64,000 nucleotides of DNA from positions 309,800,501 to 309,864,500 of the forward strand of contig NC_092335.1 in assembly GCF_046630445.1 (NCBI RefSeq), given 5' to 3'. Below the pieces are notes generated by a model. It had not been told where the DNA came from and made no database searches. It worked only from the letters and a program-made list of their open reading frames with translations. This document shows positions 10,068 through 21,785 of the stretch, in pieces; the stretch's first letter is position 1, and every line of letters starts with the position of its first letter. This DNA is from Rutidosis leptorrhynchoides. Lineage: Eukaryota > Streptophyta > Magnoliopsida > Asterales > Asteraceae. A program made the position numbers and the translations under genes.

Positions 10068-12619
10068 TTTAGGATTCGCATCAATTAGGGTGTCTGTTCC
10101 CTAATTCTTATATTACCAGACTTAATAAAAAGGGGCATATTCGATTTCGATAATTCAACCATAGAATGTAGTTTCACGTACTTGTGTCTATTTTGTAAAT
10201 CATTTATAAAACCTGCATGTATTCTCATCCCAAAAATATTAGATTTTAAAAGTGGGACTATAACTCACTTTCACAGATATTTCCTTCCTCGGAAATAAGA
10301 CTTGGCCACGGATCGATTCACGAACCTATACAAATATGTACATATATATCAAAGTATGATCAAAATATAATTACAACCATTTTTATTATGTTTTAAAGAT
10401 TTGAGTGTATTAAGTCAGCTGTCCTCGTTAATAACCTACAACTAGTTGTCCACAGTTAGATGTACAGAAATAAATCGATATATATTATCTTAAATCAATC
10501 TACGACCCAGTGTATACACGTCTCAGGCTAGATCACAACTCAAAGTATATATATTTTTGAAATCAACCTCAACCCTGTATAGCTAACTCCAACATTACTG
10601 CATATAGAGTGTCTATGGTTGTTCCAAATAATATATATACATGGGTCGATATGATATGTCAAAACATTTACATATGTGTCTATGGTATCCCAAGATTACA
10701 TAATATATTAGAATACATGTATAATACAATATAAGTTAACTAGGTTATGATTTGTAGAGATTTGTTAAACATTTCCCGTAGCTAAAAAGATCAAAAATAT
10801 CCAATCTTGTTTTACCCATAACTTCTTAATTTTAAATCCGTTTTGAGTGAATCAAATTGATATGGTTTCATATTGAACTCTAATTTAAGAATCCAAACAG
10901 AAAAAGTATAGGTTTATAGTAGGAAATTTAAGTTACATGTCAATTACTAAAGAGGTAGTCATTTCCATCGAAAGAACGACATCTTGATGACCATTTTGAA
11001 AAACATACTTTCACTTTGAGTTTAACCAAGATTTTTGGATATAGTTTCATGTTCATATGAAAAATCATTTTCTCAGAAGAATAACTTTCAAATCAAAGTT
11101 TATCATAGTTTTTAATTATCCAAACCAAAACAGCCCCCGATTTTACTACGACGGCGTATATCCGATTTTATGGTGTTCATCGTGTTTCCAGGTTTTAAAT
11201 CATTAAGTTAGCATATCATATAGATATAGAACATGTGTTTAGTTGATTTTAAAAGTCAAGTTATAAGGATTAACTTTTTTTTGCGAACAAATTTAGAATT
11301 AACTAAACTATGTTCTAGTGATTATAATTTTAAACCTTCGAATAAGATAGCTTTATATGTATGAATCGAATGATGTTATGAACATCATTACTACCTCAAG
11401 TTTTCTGGATAAAACTACTGGAAATGAAAAAAATGGATCTAGCTTCAAAGGATCCTTGGATGGCTTGAAAGTTCTTGAAGCAGAATCATGACACGAAAAC
11501 AGTTCAAGTAAGATTTTCACTCGAAATAAGATTGTTATAGTTGTAGAAATTGAATCAAAGTTTGAATATGAATATTACTTTGAATTAGAAAGATAACCTA
11601 CTGTAAATAATAAAGGTTCCTTGATCTTAGATGATTACTTGGAATGGATTAGAAAGCTTGGAAGTAGACTTGCAAACTTGGAAGTATTCTTAATTTTTAT
11701 GAAACTATACTTATGGAATTTATGAAGAACACTTAGAACTTGAAGATGGAACTTGAGAGAGATCAATTAGATGAAGAAAATTGAAGAATGAAAGTGTTTG
11801 TAGGTGTTTTTGGTCGTTGGTATATGGATTAGATATAAAGGATATGTAATTTTGTTTTTATGTAAATAAGTCATTAATGATTACTAATATTTTTGTAATT
11901 TTATGAGATATTTCATGCTAGTTGCCAAATGATGGTTCCCACATGTGTTAGATGACTCACATGGGCTGCTAAGAGCTGATCATTGGAGTGTATATACCAA
12001 TAATACATACATCTAAAAGCTGTGTATTGTACGAGTACGAATACGGGTGCATACGAGTAGAATTGTTGATGAAACTGAACGAGAATGTAATTGTAAGCAT
12101 TTTTGTTAAGTAGAAGTACTTTGATATGTGTCTTGAAGTCTTTCAAAAGTGTAAGAATACATATCAAAACACAACATGTATATACATTCTAATGGAGTCG
12201 TTAAGTCTTCGTTAGTCGTTACATGTAAGTGTTGTTTTGAAACCTTTAAGTTAACGATCTCAATTAATGTTGTTAACCCAATGTTTATTATATCAAATGA
12301 GATGTTAAATTATTATATTATCATGATATTATGATGTATGAATATCTCTTAATATGATATATACATTAAAATATCGTTACAACGATAATCGTTACATATA
12401 AGTCTCGTTTCGTAATTCTTGAGTTAGTAGTCTTGTTTTTACATATGTAGTTCATTGTTAACACACTTAATGAGATATTTAAATATCATTTTATCATGTT
12501 AAATATAGTGTATCAATATCTTAATATGATACATATATATTTAGTAGACGTTATCATAACGATAATCGTTATATATATCATTTCGAGTTTCTTAACTTAG
12601 TAATCTCATTTCTTATGTA

Positions 12620-12624
12620 TATCA
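12620..12624. repeat. Target site duplication of LARD1, left (TATCA)
   Basis: TATCA occurs directly before the 5' LTR and again at 25053-25057 directly after the 3' LTR. The empty site is visible at about 2569-2573. Confidence 0.92.
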
Positions 12625-13500
12625 TGTGATGACCCAAAAATTTCCTACCAAATTTAAACTTAATCTTTATATGATTTCGATACGATAAGCAAAGTATGTA
12701 ATGTTGAGTTTAGAAAACTTTGGAAATGATGTTCGTATATTCAATTGACCTTCGACTGCTCTCGACGATTCACGAACAATTAATTGTAAATAGATATGTG
12801 TGTATGTATATATAAATAATAATTCGAAATATAATTTGAAGTATTATATGTTGTTGTTATTAAAAGTTAATAAAATAAAAATAGGATATTATAATAATTA
12901 TTATTTAAAATATATCTCTATATATAAATAAAGTATATTAAAAATAAATATTAAATGATTGTAATACTCGTTTGATGTTTCGATTGATATTAATTAAGTT
13001 AAATTTAAATTTATATACTTTTAAAATAAACGGTGATCCGAAAATGAGTTTTATAATTTTTAGGCTTATTAATAATATATTTAGAAGTTGTTTGTCAAAC
13101 TTTAAAACTTTTTATATTTTACTTGGGGGTTGGGAGTGAATAATTAATGTAATTTTTATTTAATAATTTATGATTGAATTTTATACCATAATGACCAAAA
13201 TAAATAAATATAGTTAATTTAAAAAATATGAGATTTTTCTAAAGACTTTTATCTGCCACTGATTAACAACGGAGCACGAGATAATACCCTAAATTTTATG
13301 TCGATTGAATAGGAACAGATGACTTTACTATTTTATTTATATTCCCATCTTCTATTATATGAATTATATTATATGATTTACTGTATTAGCTTTTGACAAC
13401 TATTGATAATTGATATCTTGTTTGCTACTGTGCTTATTTTCTGTTTATTCACAAGCTTAATAGCTTAATTTATATGTATATATTATACATATATATTTAT

Positions 13501-13636
<136 letters not shown>

Positions 13637-15050
13637 ATGCTTAGCATATTAACATACAGATACACTTAGGATATCACATATACACTAATCTATTCCTCTC
13701 ATCCTATAACGACTTCAAGAACACCATTAACCACCATCACCTTTCATCTTTAATCATCCACTACAATCATTTCCATCACCTCAATATAAATCGCCAACAC
13801 CACACCATAGCGTAACCTATCACCACTGCAAAACCCTCATTGTTGCTGCAATTCTTTTTGTATCTACATATATAAACCGAAAGACACCACTTCGAGTTTC
13901 CTGTTTTCAATCGACCAACAAAACAACAACCAATACCTTGTAATTCTTTCTTGTTACTGTAGGTTATCTTTTTCTGTTTTCCATTCAAGTAATCTGCGTT
14001 TTTATTTTTATTTTTTTTCTTCTTTCCTTTTTCTCTGTTTATCTAACTACACAACTTGAACCACCTTCCTCACCTTCAACACCAAACACCACAAACCCAT
14101 CGATTAGCTACAGCTATCGTGTATATTTTTTTTCCTTTTTGGCCGACAGTGACAAAGCTTGTAACCCCACAAAGACCTTAAAATTTCACAATGCATTAAT
14201 ATATCTAAAAACAAATCCCTACATATTACTATATGTTGCTTGCAATTAGATGACAACACCCACTCAAAAACCGAGCCCTTTTCTTTTTGTCATTTTCATT
14301 TTTTATAACCGAGAAGTGGAATCAAGCATGATACAAAAACTAGTGCCTTTTTCTCCTTTTTATATTATTGTCGTGAGGAATAAAAAAAAAAAAAACCCGA
14401 ACCCCACTCACATTATTTAATCATGTATTGAGCTAGTTGATTGATTTAATTAATCAATTGCATGAACTAATTAAAGTGAACTCCTATAATATCTAATTGG
14501 TTTGCTATGACCCATTCTATTAGAGAAACAGTCGTTTTTTTTTTAGTTTTTTACTTCTACAAATGCTTTAATGAGTAGAGATGATGAGGATAGTGATTCA
14601 AGAATAAGTTGAGGTTGTGATCGGAATAAATTCAGTTTGATTATGTTTATGCATTATGATATGAGGATGAGTATGATAATATGATTATGGGAGATGAGGA
14701 TCTATGATGACGATGGAATTCTGATAGTTTATGATACAGACGATGGGAAATATGATGTTATGATGTTGGTGTGTAAAACGAAAACAAGAACAGAATCAAA
14801 GAAGGCCATAATTTTTGTTGGACTTCTTTTCTTTAATAAATAGGTTAAACAATTGGGCTAAAGATAGTTGTTGGGCCTAGACACTAATTCTCTTCTTATG
14901 TTTCTGGTTGACGAAATGAAACTTTATTGTGTTGAAGATTAGAGAATGTTTAAGGTGATGATGAGGTGATTAATAGAAAAAAAATGAAAATGATAATATA
15001 TTGGTTAAACAAATATTACATACAAAATAAATCAGAAAAGCAATACACGG

Positions 15051-15270
15051 ATAGATGGTTAGGGGTGTTGTCATTGAGTGAGAGGTCTCGGGTTCGAGCC
15101 TAGGCTCGTGCATTTTTTTCTTCTTTTGAAAAGAAGAAGAAGGATGCAGAAGTAAAGGTTAAAAACAATTTAAGTTGGGTTTTAATCAGGAAAAGAAAAG
15201 CAGAAGTGGTGGAGTGGTGTTGAGTGTTATCGGGTTAGTGGGACGTCGCGGGTTCAAAATCCGGACTTGG
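15051..15270 (+). repeat. Two tandem tRNA-like (SINE-like) modules
   Basis: The first has an A-box-like TGGTTAGGGG (15056) and a B box GGTTCGAGCC (15091-15100). The second has TGGTGGAGTGG (15207) and GGTTCAAAATCC (15251-15262) inside a T-arm-like GGG/CCG stem. Both lie just before the (ATT)n tract, as SINE heads lie before a simple-repeat tail. Neither folds as an intact tRNA. The same pair is in the 3' LTR at about 23175-23390. Confidence 0.55.
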
Positions 15271-15315
15271 GCATTATTTTTAAGGGCTACTCCTTTGAGG
15301 TAGTATTACTATTAC

Positions 15316-15471
<156 letters not shown>

Positions 15472-15659
15472 TGTCATTAAAATAAGTATTGGTATTATCA
15501 TTAATACTATTATCATAATTATTAAAATCCTTACAAACTAAAAGACATTTATATAAAAATATATTTTTACATCTATATTAATATTAGGTACTATTTTGTT
15601 CTAATAAAGTGTTATTATAATTATGTTACAAATAATATATAAATATATTTTTAAGTTAA

Positions 15660-15662
<3 letters not shown>

Positions 15663-15734
<72 letters not shown>
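15663..15734. repeat. (TA)n microsatellite
   Basis: Pure TA tract in the LARD1 5' LTR, matched at 23949-24026 in the 3' LTR. Confidence 0.95.
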
Positions 15735-15738
<4 letters not shown>

Positions 15739-16774
15739 TATTAATTTACTTACCAAAATAACATATAAATTATGAATATAAGAAGTATATTAATAATATT
15801 AATATAAACTTGTTAATTGTTATTATGTGTTTTAATATATATATATATATATAACTGGTATAGGTTCGTGAATCCGAGGCCAACCCTACACTTGTTAAAT
15901 GTCATCATATGTATTTTTTCTACAAAATAAAGTATGGTAAGTTTCATTACTCCCTTTTTAAATGCTTTTGCTATATATATTTTTGGGACTGAGAATACAT
16001 GCGCTTTTATAAATGTTTTATGAAATAGACACAAGTAATCGAAACTACATTATATATTTGAATGATCGAAGCCGAATATGCCCCTTTTGCTTGGTAACCT
16101 AAGAATTAGTAAACCAATCTACTAATTGACGCGAATCCTAAAGATAGATCTATTGGGCCTAACGAACCCCATCCGTTGGAGCGGATGCTTTAGTACTTCG
16201 ATGTTGTTTTATCATGTCCGAAGGATTTCCCGGAATGATAGGGGATATTCTTATATGCATCTAGTTAATGTCGGTTACCAGGTGTTCAAACCATATGAAT
16301 GATTTTTGTCTCTATGCATGGGACGTTTATTTATGAGAATTGGAAATATGAAATCTTGTGGTCTATTAAAATGATGAAAATGAATGATTATGATAAACTA
16401 ATGAACTCACCAACCTTTTGGTTGACACTTTAAAGCATGTTTATTCTCAGGTATTAAAGAAATCTTCCGCTGTGCATTAGCTCATTTTAGATATATTACT
16501 TGGAGTCATTCATGGCATATTTTGAAAGACGTTGCATTCGAGTCGTTGAATTCAACAAGATTATTATTAAGTCAATTATAGTTGGATGTATTATAAAATA
16601 GTATGCATGCCGTCAACTTTCGATGTAATGAAAGTTTGTCTTTTAAAAACGAATGCAATGTTGGTAAAATTGTATCATATAGAGGTCAAGTACCTCGCGA
16701 TGTAACCAACTATTGTGAATCATTTGTAATCGATATGGACTTCGTCCGGATGGATTAGGACGGGTCGCTTCAGT

Positions 16775-16786
16775 TGGTATCAGAGC
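16775..16786 (+). promoter_or_regulatory. Primer binding site for initiator Met-tRNA (LARD1)
   Basis: TGGTATCAGAGC lies two bases after the 5' LTR end and fixes the element's orientation as plus. Confidence 0.92.
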
Positions 16787-17182
16787 GATGGTCTTAGCGA
16801 ACCAGGTCTTGCATTAGTGTGTCTAATTGATAGTTGTTAGGATGCATTAGTGAGTCTGGACTTCGACCGTGTCTGCATGTCAAAAGTTTGCTTATCTTTT
16901 TATCGAAAATCTTCTGCTTATCATCCTTAGGAAATTACCTGCTCATTATTCTGAGTCTAGATATGTCTTACTGCCTCTATTGCATAGACAGTGTATAGAT
17001 AAATTTATATCTTAGCGTATCTGTTATTGTTACCTTTGCCTGACAGCTTCCGTAGATTTCTCCATAACTTATGGGATTTTAGTATTATATATGCATATGT
17101 AAATTATGTATTGCAGAGTACTAATCTACATCCTATAATCTATTTCTTATCGAAAAAAAAATCCTTCATCTGATCGTACGAG

Positions 17183-17690
17183 ATGAATCTCTCAACCAGT
17201 TCGAATTCCTCGGATTCTGACAGCTATTCCGATATGGAGTTTCACCTAATATCCGAAAGCGGTGTCACCAGAATGAATCAGCCAATTCATCTGATGGGTT
17301 CATAGTCGACTAAATCAACGGAGACGAGAAGAAGGCGATCCTTTCCATCAACCGAATTCACCTCTTGGTGAAGAACCTGAAGCACTTACCGGCGAACTTA
17401 TCCGCAACACCATATTCATCCTCATTTCCAGGATACCACGCAATGATTATATGATATCAAAAATTCTAAAACTTTATTCATTCACTCGTTCCTACCGACA
17501 ATCATTCCGGAGTAATAAGTCAACGAGCTTCGCGCCCGAGTTGTAGCCTTGGAAAATATGGTGCAAAATTTACCAGCTTCAGCAACATCAGCGGCACCAA
17601 CAGTACCACCAACTTCAATAACAGTACCACCAACAACCCAAGTTTCAACATCACACTCCTCAACATCTCATTATGTACCTCGATCATAAT
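17183..17690 (+). pseudogene. Damaged gag-position reading frame of LARD1
   Basis: An ATG at 17183 opens a Ser/Asp-rich frame that soon hits a stop. Out-of-frame pieces match the intact frame of LARD2 (41103-41537): DPFHQPNSPLGEEPEALTGE, then a hydrophobic segment and a coiled-coil-like segment, then an Ala/Pro/Thr-rich tail. Compared with LARD2, a short piece around the Trp-rich motif is missing. The family is not recognised. The place, about 400 bases after the primer site, is that of gag. Confidence 0.55.
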
Positions 17691-17746
17691 CATCGTTCTA
17701 CGAATCGATTTACATCATTTATCTCCGTTCGACATGATGATTATGT

Positions 17747-17768
17747 AATCTCTAATGTTTTATAGATT
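17747..17768 (+). promoter_or_regulatory. Conserved hairpin after the gag-position frame (LARD1)
   Basis: AATCTCTAA-TGTT-TTATAGATT, a 9-bp stem with one mismatch. The same stem with near-identical sequence follows the equivalent frame at 40887-40908 and 40175-40196 (LARD2) and 55318-55339 (LARD3). Confidence 0.55.
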
Positions 17769-18239
17769 ATATATTCTGTTCTAACGGTAAATCAAATGAG
17801 TTTAATATCATATTGACTCATTAAATCCATACTTACATCTGAAGAAAATATATATGTATATATGTTTTCATAAAGATTGTAATTAAAAATTCTTTTGTAC
17901 AAACTGTTAATGGTGAAAATATTTTAACGGGTAGGTAATACCCGAGGAATATTTAGATTTCATATTAATAAATTACACTGTACATTATTCGAAGCTGATT
18001 CAACAGTCATTCACTATCCTACTTACAACCACCGATATACGTATCCGTTCACCACAGAATAACCATTTTCATTCAATTTCATATTTGGATTTTGACCTAT
18101 CAGAATCCAACAAGTGGCATAATGAAGAAAACATTGGACAAAATAAAATTTGTTAGAAACAAACAAATTAACTATGAGAAATTTTGTTAAGAATCCACGC
18201 TAACAAAATCCTAGCTAAATGTTCCTAGCTAACTGTTAA

Positions 18240-18400
18240 TTCCGTATTACATTTTATTTATCGCAATTTAATTATCGCAATTTATTTTATCGTAATTTAA
18301 TTCTCGCAATTTTATTTATTGTCACTTAATTTCTGTTATTTACTTTACGCACTTTATTTAGCGTCATTTAATTTCTGTTATTTATTTTACGCACTTTAAA
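18240..18400. repeat. Degenerate ATCGCAATTTAATT-type tandem repeats
   Basis: An irregular run of units such as TTATCGCAATTTAATT and TTTACGCACTTTA. A similar run is in LARD3 (about 54765-54865, opposite strand), and a similar style is seen in the Athila LTR (about 59000-59130). Confidence 0.5.
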
Positions 18401-18404
18401 TATC

Positions 18405-18600
18405 GGGACACGTATATAAGGTTTTGACATATCATATCGACGCATCTATATATATTATTTGGAATAACCATAGACACTCTATATGCAGTAATGATCGATT
18501 TAGCTATACAGGGTTGAGGTTGATTCTATAATAATATATATACTTTGAGTTGTGATCGAGTCTGAGACATGTACACGGGTCATGATACGTATTAATTAAA
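18405..18600 (+). mobile_element. Captured fragment of a family A LTR inside LARD1
   Basis: This piece resembles, in the same sense, the complement of about 10510-10690 of the family A LTR. Shared landmarks are the TGACATATCATATCGAC start, ACCATAGACACTCTATATGC, GCTATACAGGGTTGAGGTTG and ACTTTGAGTTGTGATC. It suggests recombination between families or shared ancestry of a non-coding module. Confidence 0.5.
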
Positions 18601-18719
18601 TCAAATATTATATATTAAACTATATATGAATTAATGGACTGTTACTGTGGACTATCGACTGTGGACTAATAACATTGGACAATTAAAATGAATTAAAATT
18701 TTGATTATAACATATGAAA

Positions 18720-20790
18720 CTAAACATTTCTTCAAGTTTGCCACTTGATCTCATCTTAAACCTCCTTTGTATCTTGACGATTACAATCTGCGTTCAAACC
18801 TTTCATGATTCTTGAAAACACCTCAATCGAAAGGATGAACCAACTGCACTTTACCTACGGAAGAAAAGATTGATGCATATAGTTATGCACCTGAAAAACT
18901 CTCAGAAACTGAGTAAACGTTTAACACGTAGCTGTGCTAATTCCTTTAACGTTGTTATTTCCAAAAATAACTTTGCAATCTCTTTCCAAATTAGCAAATT
19001 TTGTCACAGCTCCAGCAAGTCAACTACGACTTTCATTCGGATTAGCCTTATTATAGCCTTGATATATAAGTCTGCCTTTCGTCATCGTTGTCGGGGAACC
19101 TTTTATATTCCGCTACATTAGCAGTAAACTTACCAGTAACTTCATTACTTATTGGCTTAAGTCGCTCCGAAGAACCATTATATTTGTTCATTAAAACCCT
19201 ATCATATACCCATCCGCACCTTGTAACGAGAGTTGTCATACCAATTACCAGAAATCAGCAATTCGTATTTTGAATCTCGCAGCGTTTCTACATCAACCGA
19301 TATATATATATAACATTTACCTCTTAGAATTATGATTTTCCATTCTGAAAAGCACCCAGTCTACGAATCAATACTCGAAATGCTGAAAAAGTTGAATGAA
19401 ACAACAAAAACGTAAACGACCTTAACAGTCAAAAGTTTGATGAAAAAGAATAGTATGTTGGCAAGCTCAGAAATGTTGTAAATGGAAAACAGATTGAGCA
19501 AATCATGAATGAGACCAAGGCCAAGTACAAGGACCATACCATATATTCAAAGAAACCAGGTAATTCTGGATCCGATGAAACCTTCAACGAATATCTTGCT
19601 CCATACTCATGTTAAAATCTTGCTGAAAATCTTTCTTCATCAACCATCGAACTTAGAAATTCCAAAATATCATCATAAATATCTTCGATATTTCTGAAGA
19701 TATTTTCATAAATATTCTCGTCCGAAATTATTTATCTCTTCGTGCTATCTATATTACATCCTAAAGTAAACTACTTTAGTTTCTAAATTTCTTTAAAATT
19801 CGAGTTTGAATTATGAATGATTTAAAAGTAGTGTTGGAAATTGATGCATGAGTTAGTATAATATAATGACACTTGATCAACGTGATTATATTACAGTAAG
19901 TCATGCTGAGTTTCTAATGGAACTTGATGATTCACAGATCATAGCGTCATCATGTGCCATGTTACACAACTCTTGTATTCTATTTAACCTCTAACATATC
20001 AAGAAAATATTTTTCTTGATGATTCGGTCTTTTCCAGGATATTCTGGTAATTTGACAAATCAAGATCGTACTATTACAATTTCCTTCTTAGAACATTAAC
20101 TATGTTCATTCCGAATTTCATACCTACAAATTCTGGGCCATTATTCGCTTGACTTGAAGTCGGGAAGAGAAAACAAAAGCATGGAGCTCCGAAATATAAA
20201 AATAAATATAAAGCTCAACAATAATACAGAAATTACAAACCGTGTATATCAATGTTTATTGCAACATAAAGACACGGGAGAATTGAAAACACTATAACTC
20301 CAAGGGCGAAGTAAAAGTAAACAGATTTCTTCGGTGGAAGTTGAAAAAGGAGAATGATTGTTACGATGGTCAGGATAAGGGCAAGGATCAGAACTGGATT
20401 AAGGATTTTCACAACCTTTTGAATTTGGGATTTGAGTATAGGAGTGGTAAAAGTAATGGAATGGAAGAAATTAATTTATAGTGAAATATCTGATAAAGAA
20501 ATCAAGGCAGATCTCTGCATTTAATTAGAGAAATCCTAATTTCCTTAATTTCTGAAGAATCGAATCTTATTACAAAGATTTACTTTAAATCCCTGAAACT
20601 CTGGAAATCAACCGAATCTACGGCAAAAGATATGATGAAACTTTACTTTTCTCATTTCACTTTTCTATGATAGCTTCACTCGTACTCATCACAAAAACAA
20701 ATTGTTTTATTTATATTACCCAATGATGATAAAACTCTAATTTTCAATATATATGTGTCATGAAAACATACTTATTGTCAGCCATGACCA
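18720..20790 (+). other. LARD1 internal non-coding region
   Basis: No long frame was found; short frames are scattered. It holds the second conserved hairpin, ATCAAGAAAA...TTTTCTTGAT (19998-20020). Blocks here recur in LARD2 and LARD3 internal regions on the other strand, for example around 19845-19930 against 38755-38830 and 53215-53310. Confidence 0.6.
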
Positions 20791-20798
20791 TCCCAATC

Positions 20799-20834
20799 AA
20801 ATTTCGGGACGAAATTTCTTTAACGGGTAGGTAC
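20799..20834 (+). promoter_or_regulatory. Hairpin and plus-strand primer region (LARD1)
   Basis: A perfect 8-bp stem AAATTTCG-GGA-CGAAATTT (20799-20817) is followed by CTTTAACGGGTAGGTAC and the 3' LTR. The purine tract is short and broken by T, unlike a classical polypurine tract. Confidence 0.6.
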
Positions 20835-21695
20835 TGTGACGACCCAAAAATTTCCTACCAAATTTAAACTTAATCTTTATATGATTTCGATACGATAAGC
20901 AAAGTATGTAATGTTGAGTTTAGAAAACTTTGGAAACGATGTTCGTATATTCAATTGACCTTCGACTGCTCTCGACGATTCACGAACAATTAATTGTAAA
21001 TAGATATGTGTGTATGTATATATAAATAATAATTCGAAATATAATTTAAAGTATTATATGTTGTTGTTATTAAAAGTTAATAAAATAAAAATAGGATATT
21101 ATAATAATTATTATTTAAAATATATCTCTATATATAAATAAAGTATATTAAAAATAAATATTAAATGATTGTATTCGTTTGATGTTTCGATTGATATTAA
21201 GAAAGTTAAATTTAAATTTATATGATTTTAAAATAAACGGTGATCCGAAAATGAGTTTTATAATTTTTAGGCTTATTAATAATATATTTAGAAGTTGTTT
21301 GTCAAACTTTAAAACTTTTTATATTTTACTTGGGGTTGGGAGTGAATAATTAATGTAATTTTTATTTAATAATTTATGATTGAATTTTATACCATAACGA
21401 CCAAAATAAATAAATATAGTTAATTTAAAAAATATAAGATTTTTCTAAAGACTTTTATCCCCCCACTGATGAACAACGGAGCGCGAGATAATACCCTAAA
21501 TTTTATGTCGATTGAATAGGAACCGATGGCTTTACTATTTTATTTATATTCCCATCTTCTATTATATGAATTATATTATATGATTTATTGTATTAGCTTT
21601 TGACAACTATTGATAATTGATATCTTGTTTGCTACTGTGTTTATTTTCTGTTTATTCACAAGCTTAATAGCTTAATTTATATGTATACATTATAC

Positions 21696-21701
<6 letters not shown>

Positions 21702-21782
<81 letters not shown>
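21702..21782. repeat. (TA)n microsatellite
   Basis: TA tract in the LARD1 3' LTR, the partner of 13504-13634. Confidence 0.95.

Positions 21783-21785
<3 letters not shown>

Larger units (their letters stand above)
9435..12624 (-). mobile_element. Family A Gypsy, 5' LTR, first segment
   Basis: Begins (plus strand) with TGAAATGTCCCG next to the primer binding site and runs to the LARD1 insertion. Its last 630 bases match 1942-2573. A second copy of its first 2.5 kb is at 46592-49091. It contains the AATAGATCTATT palindrome (10056-10067), the GATTCACGAAC motif (10315-10325) and the small hairpin near 9803. With 25058-25329 the whole LTR is about 3.46 kb. Confidence 0.9.
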
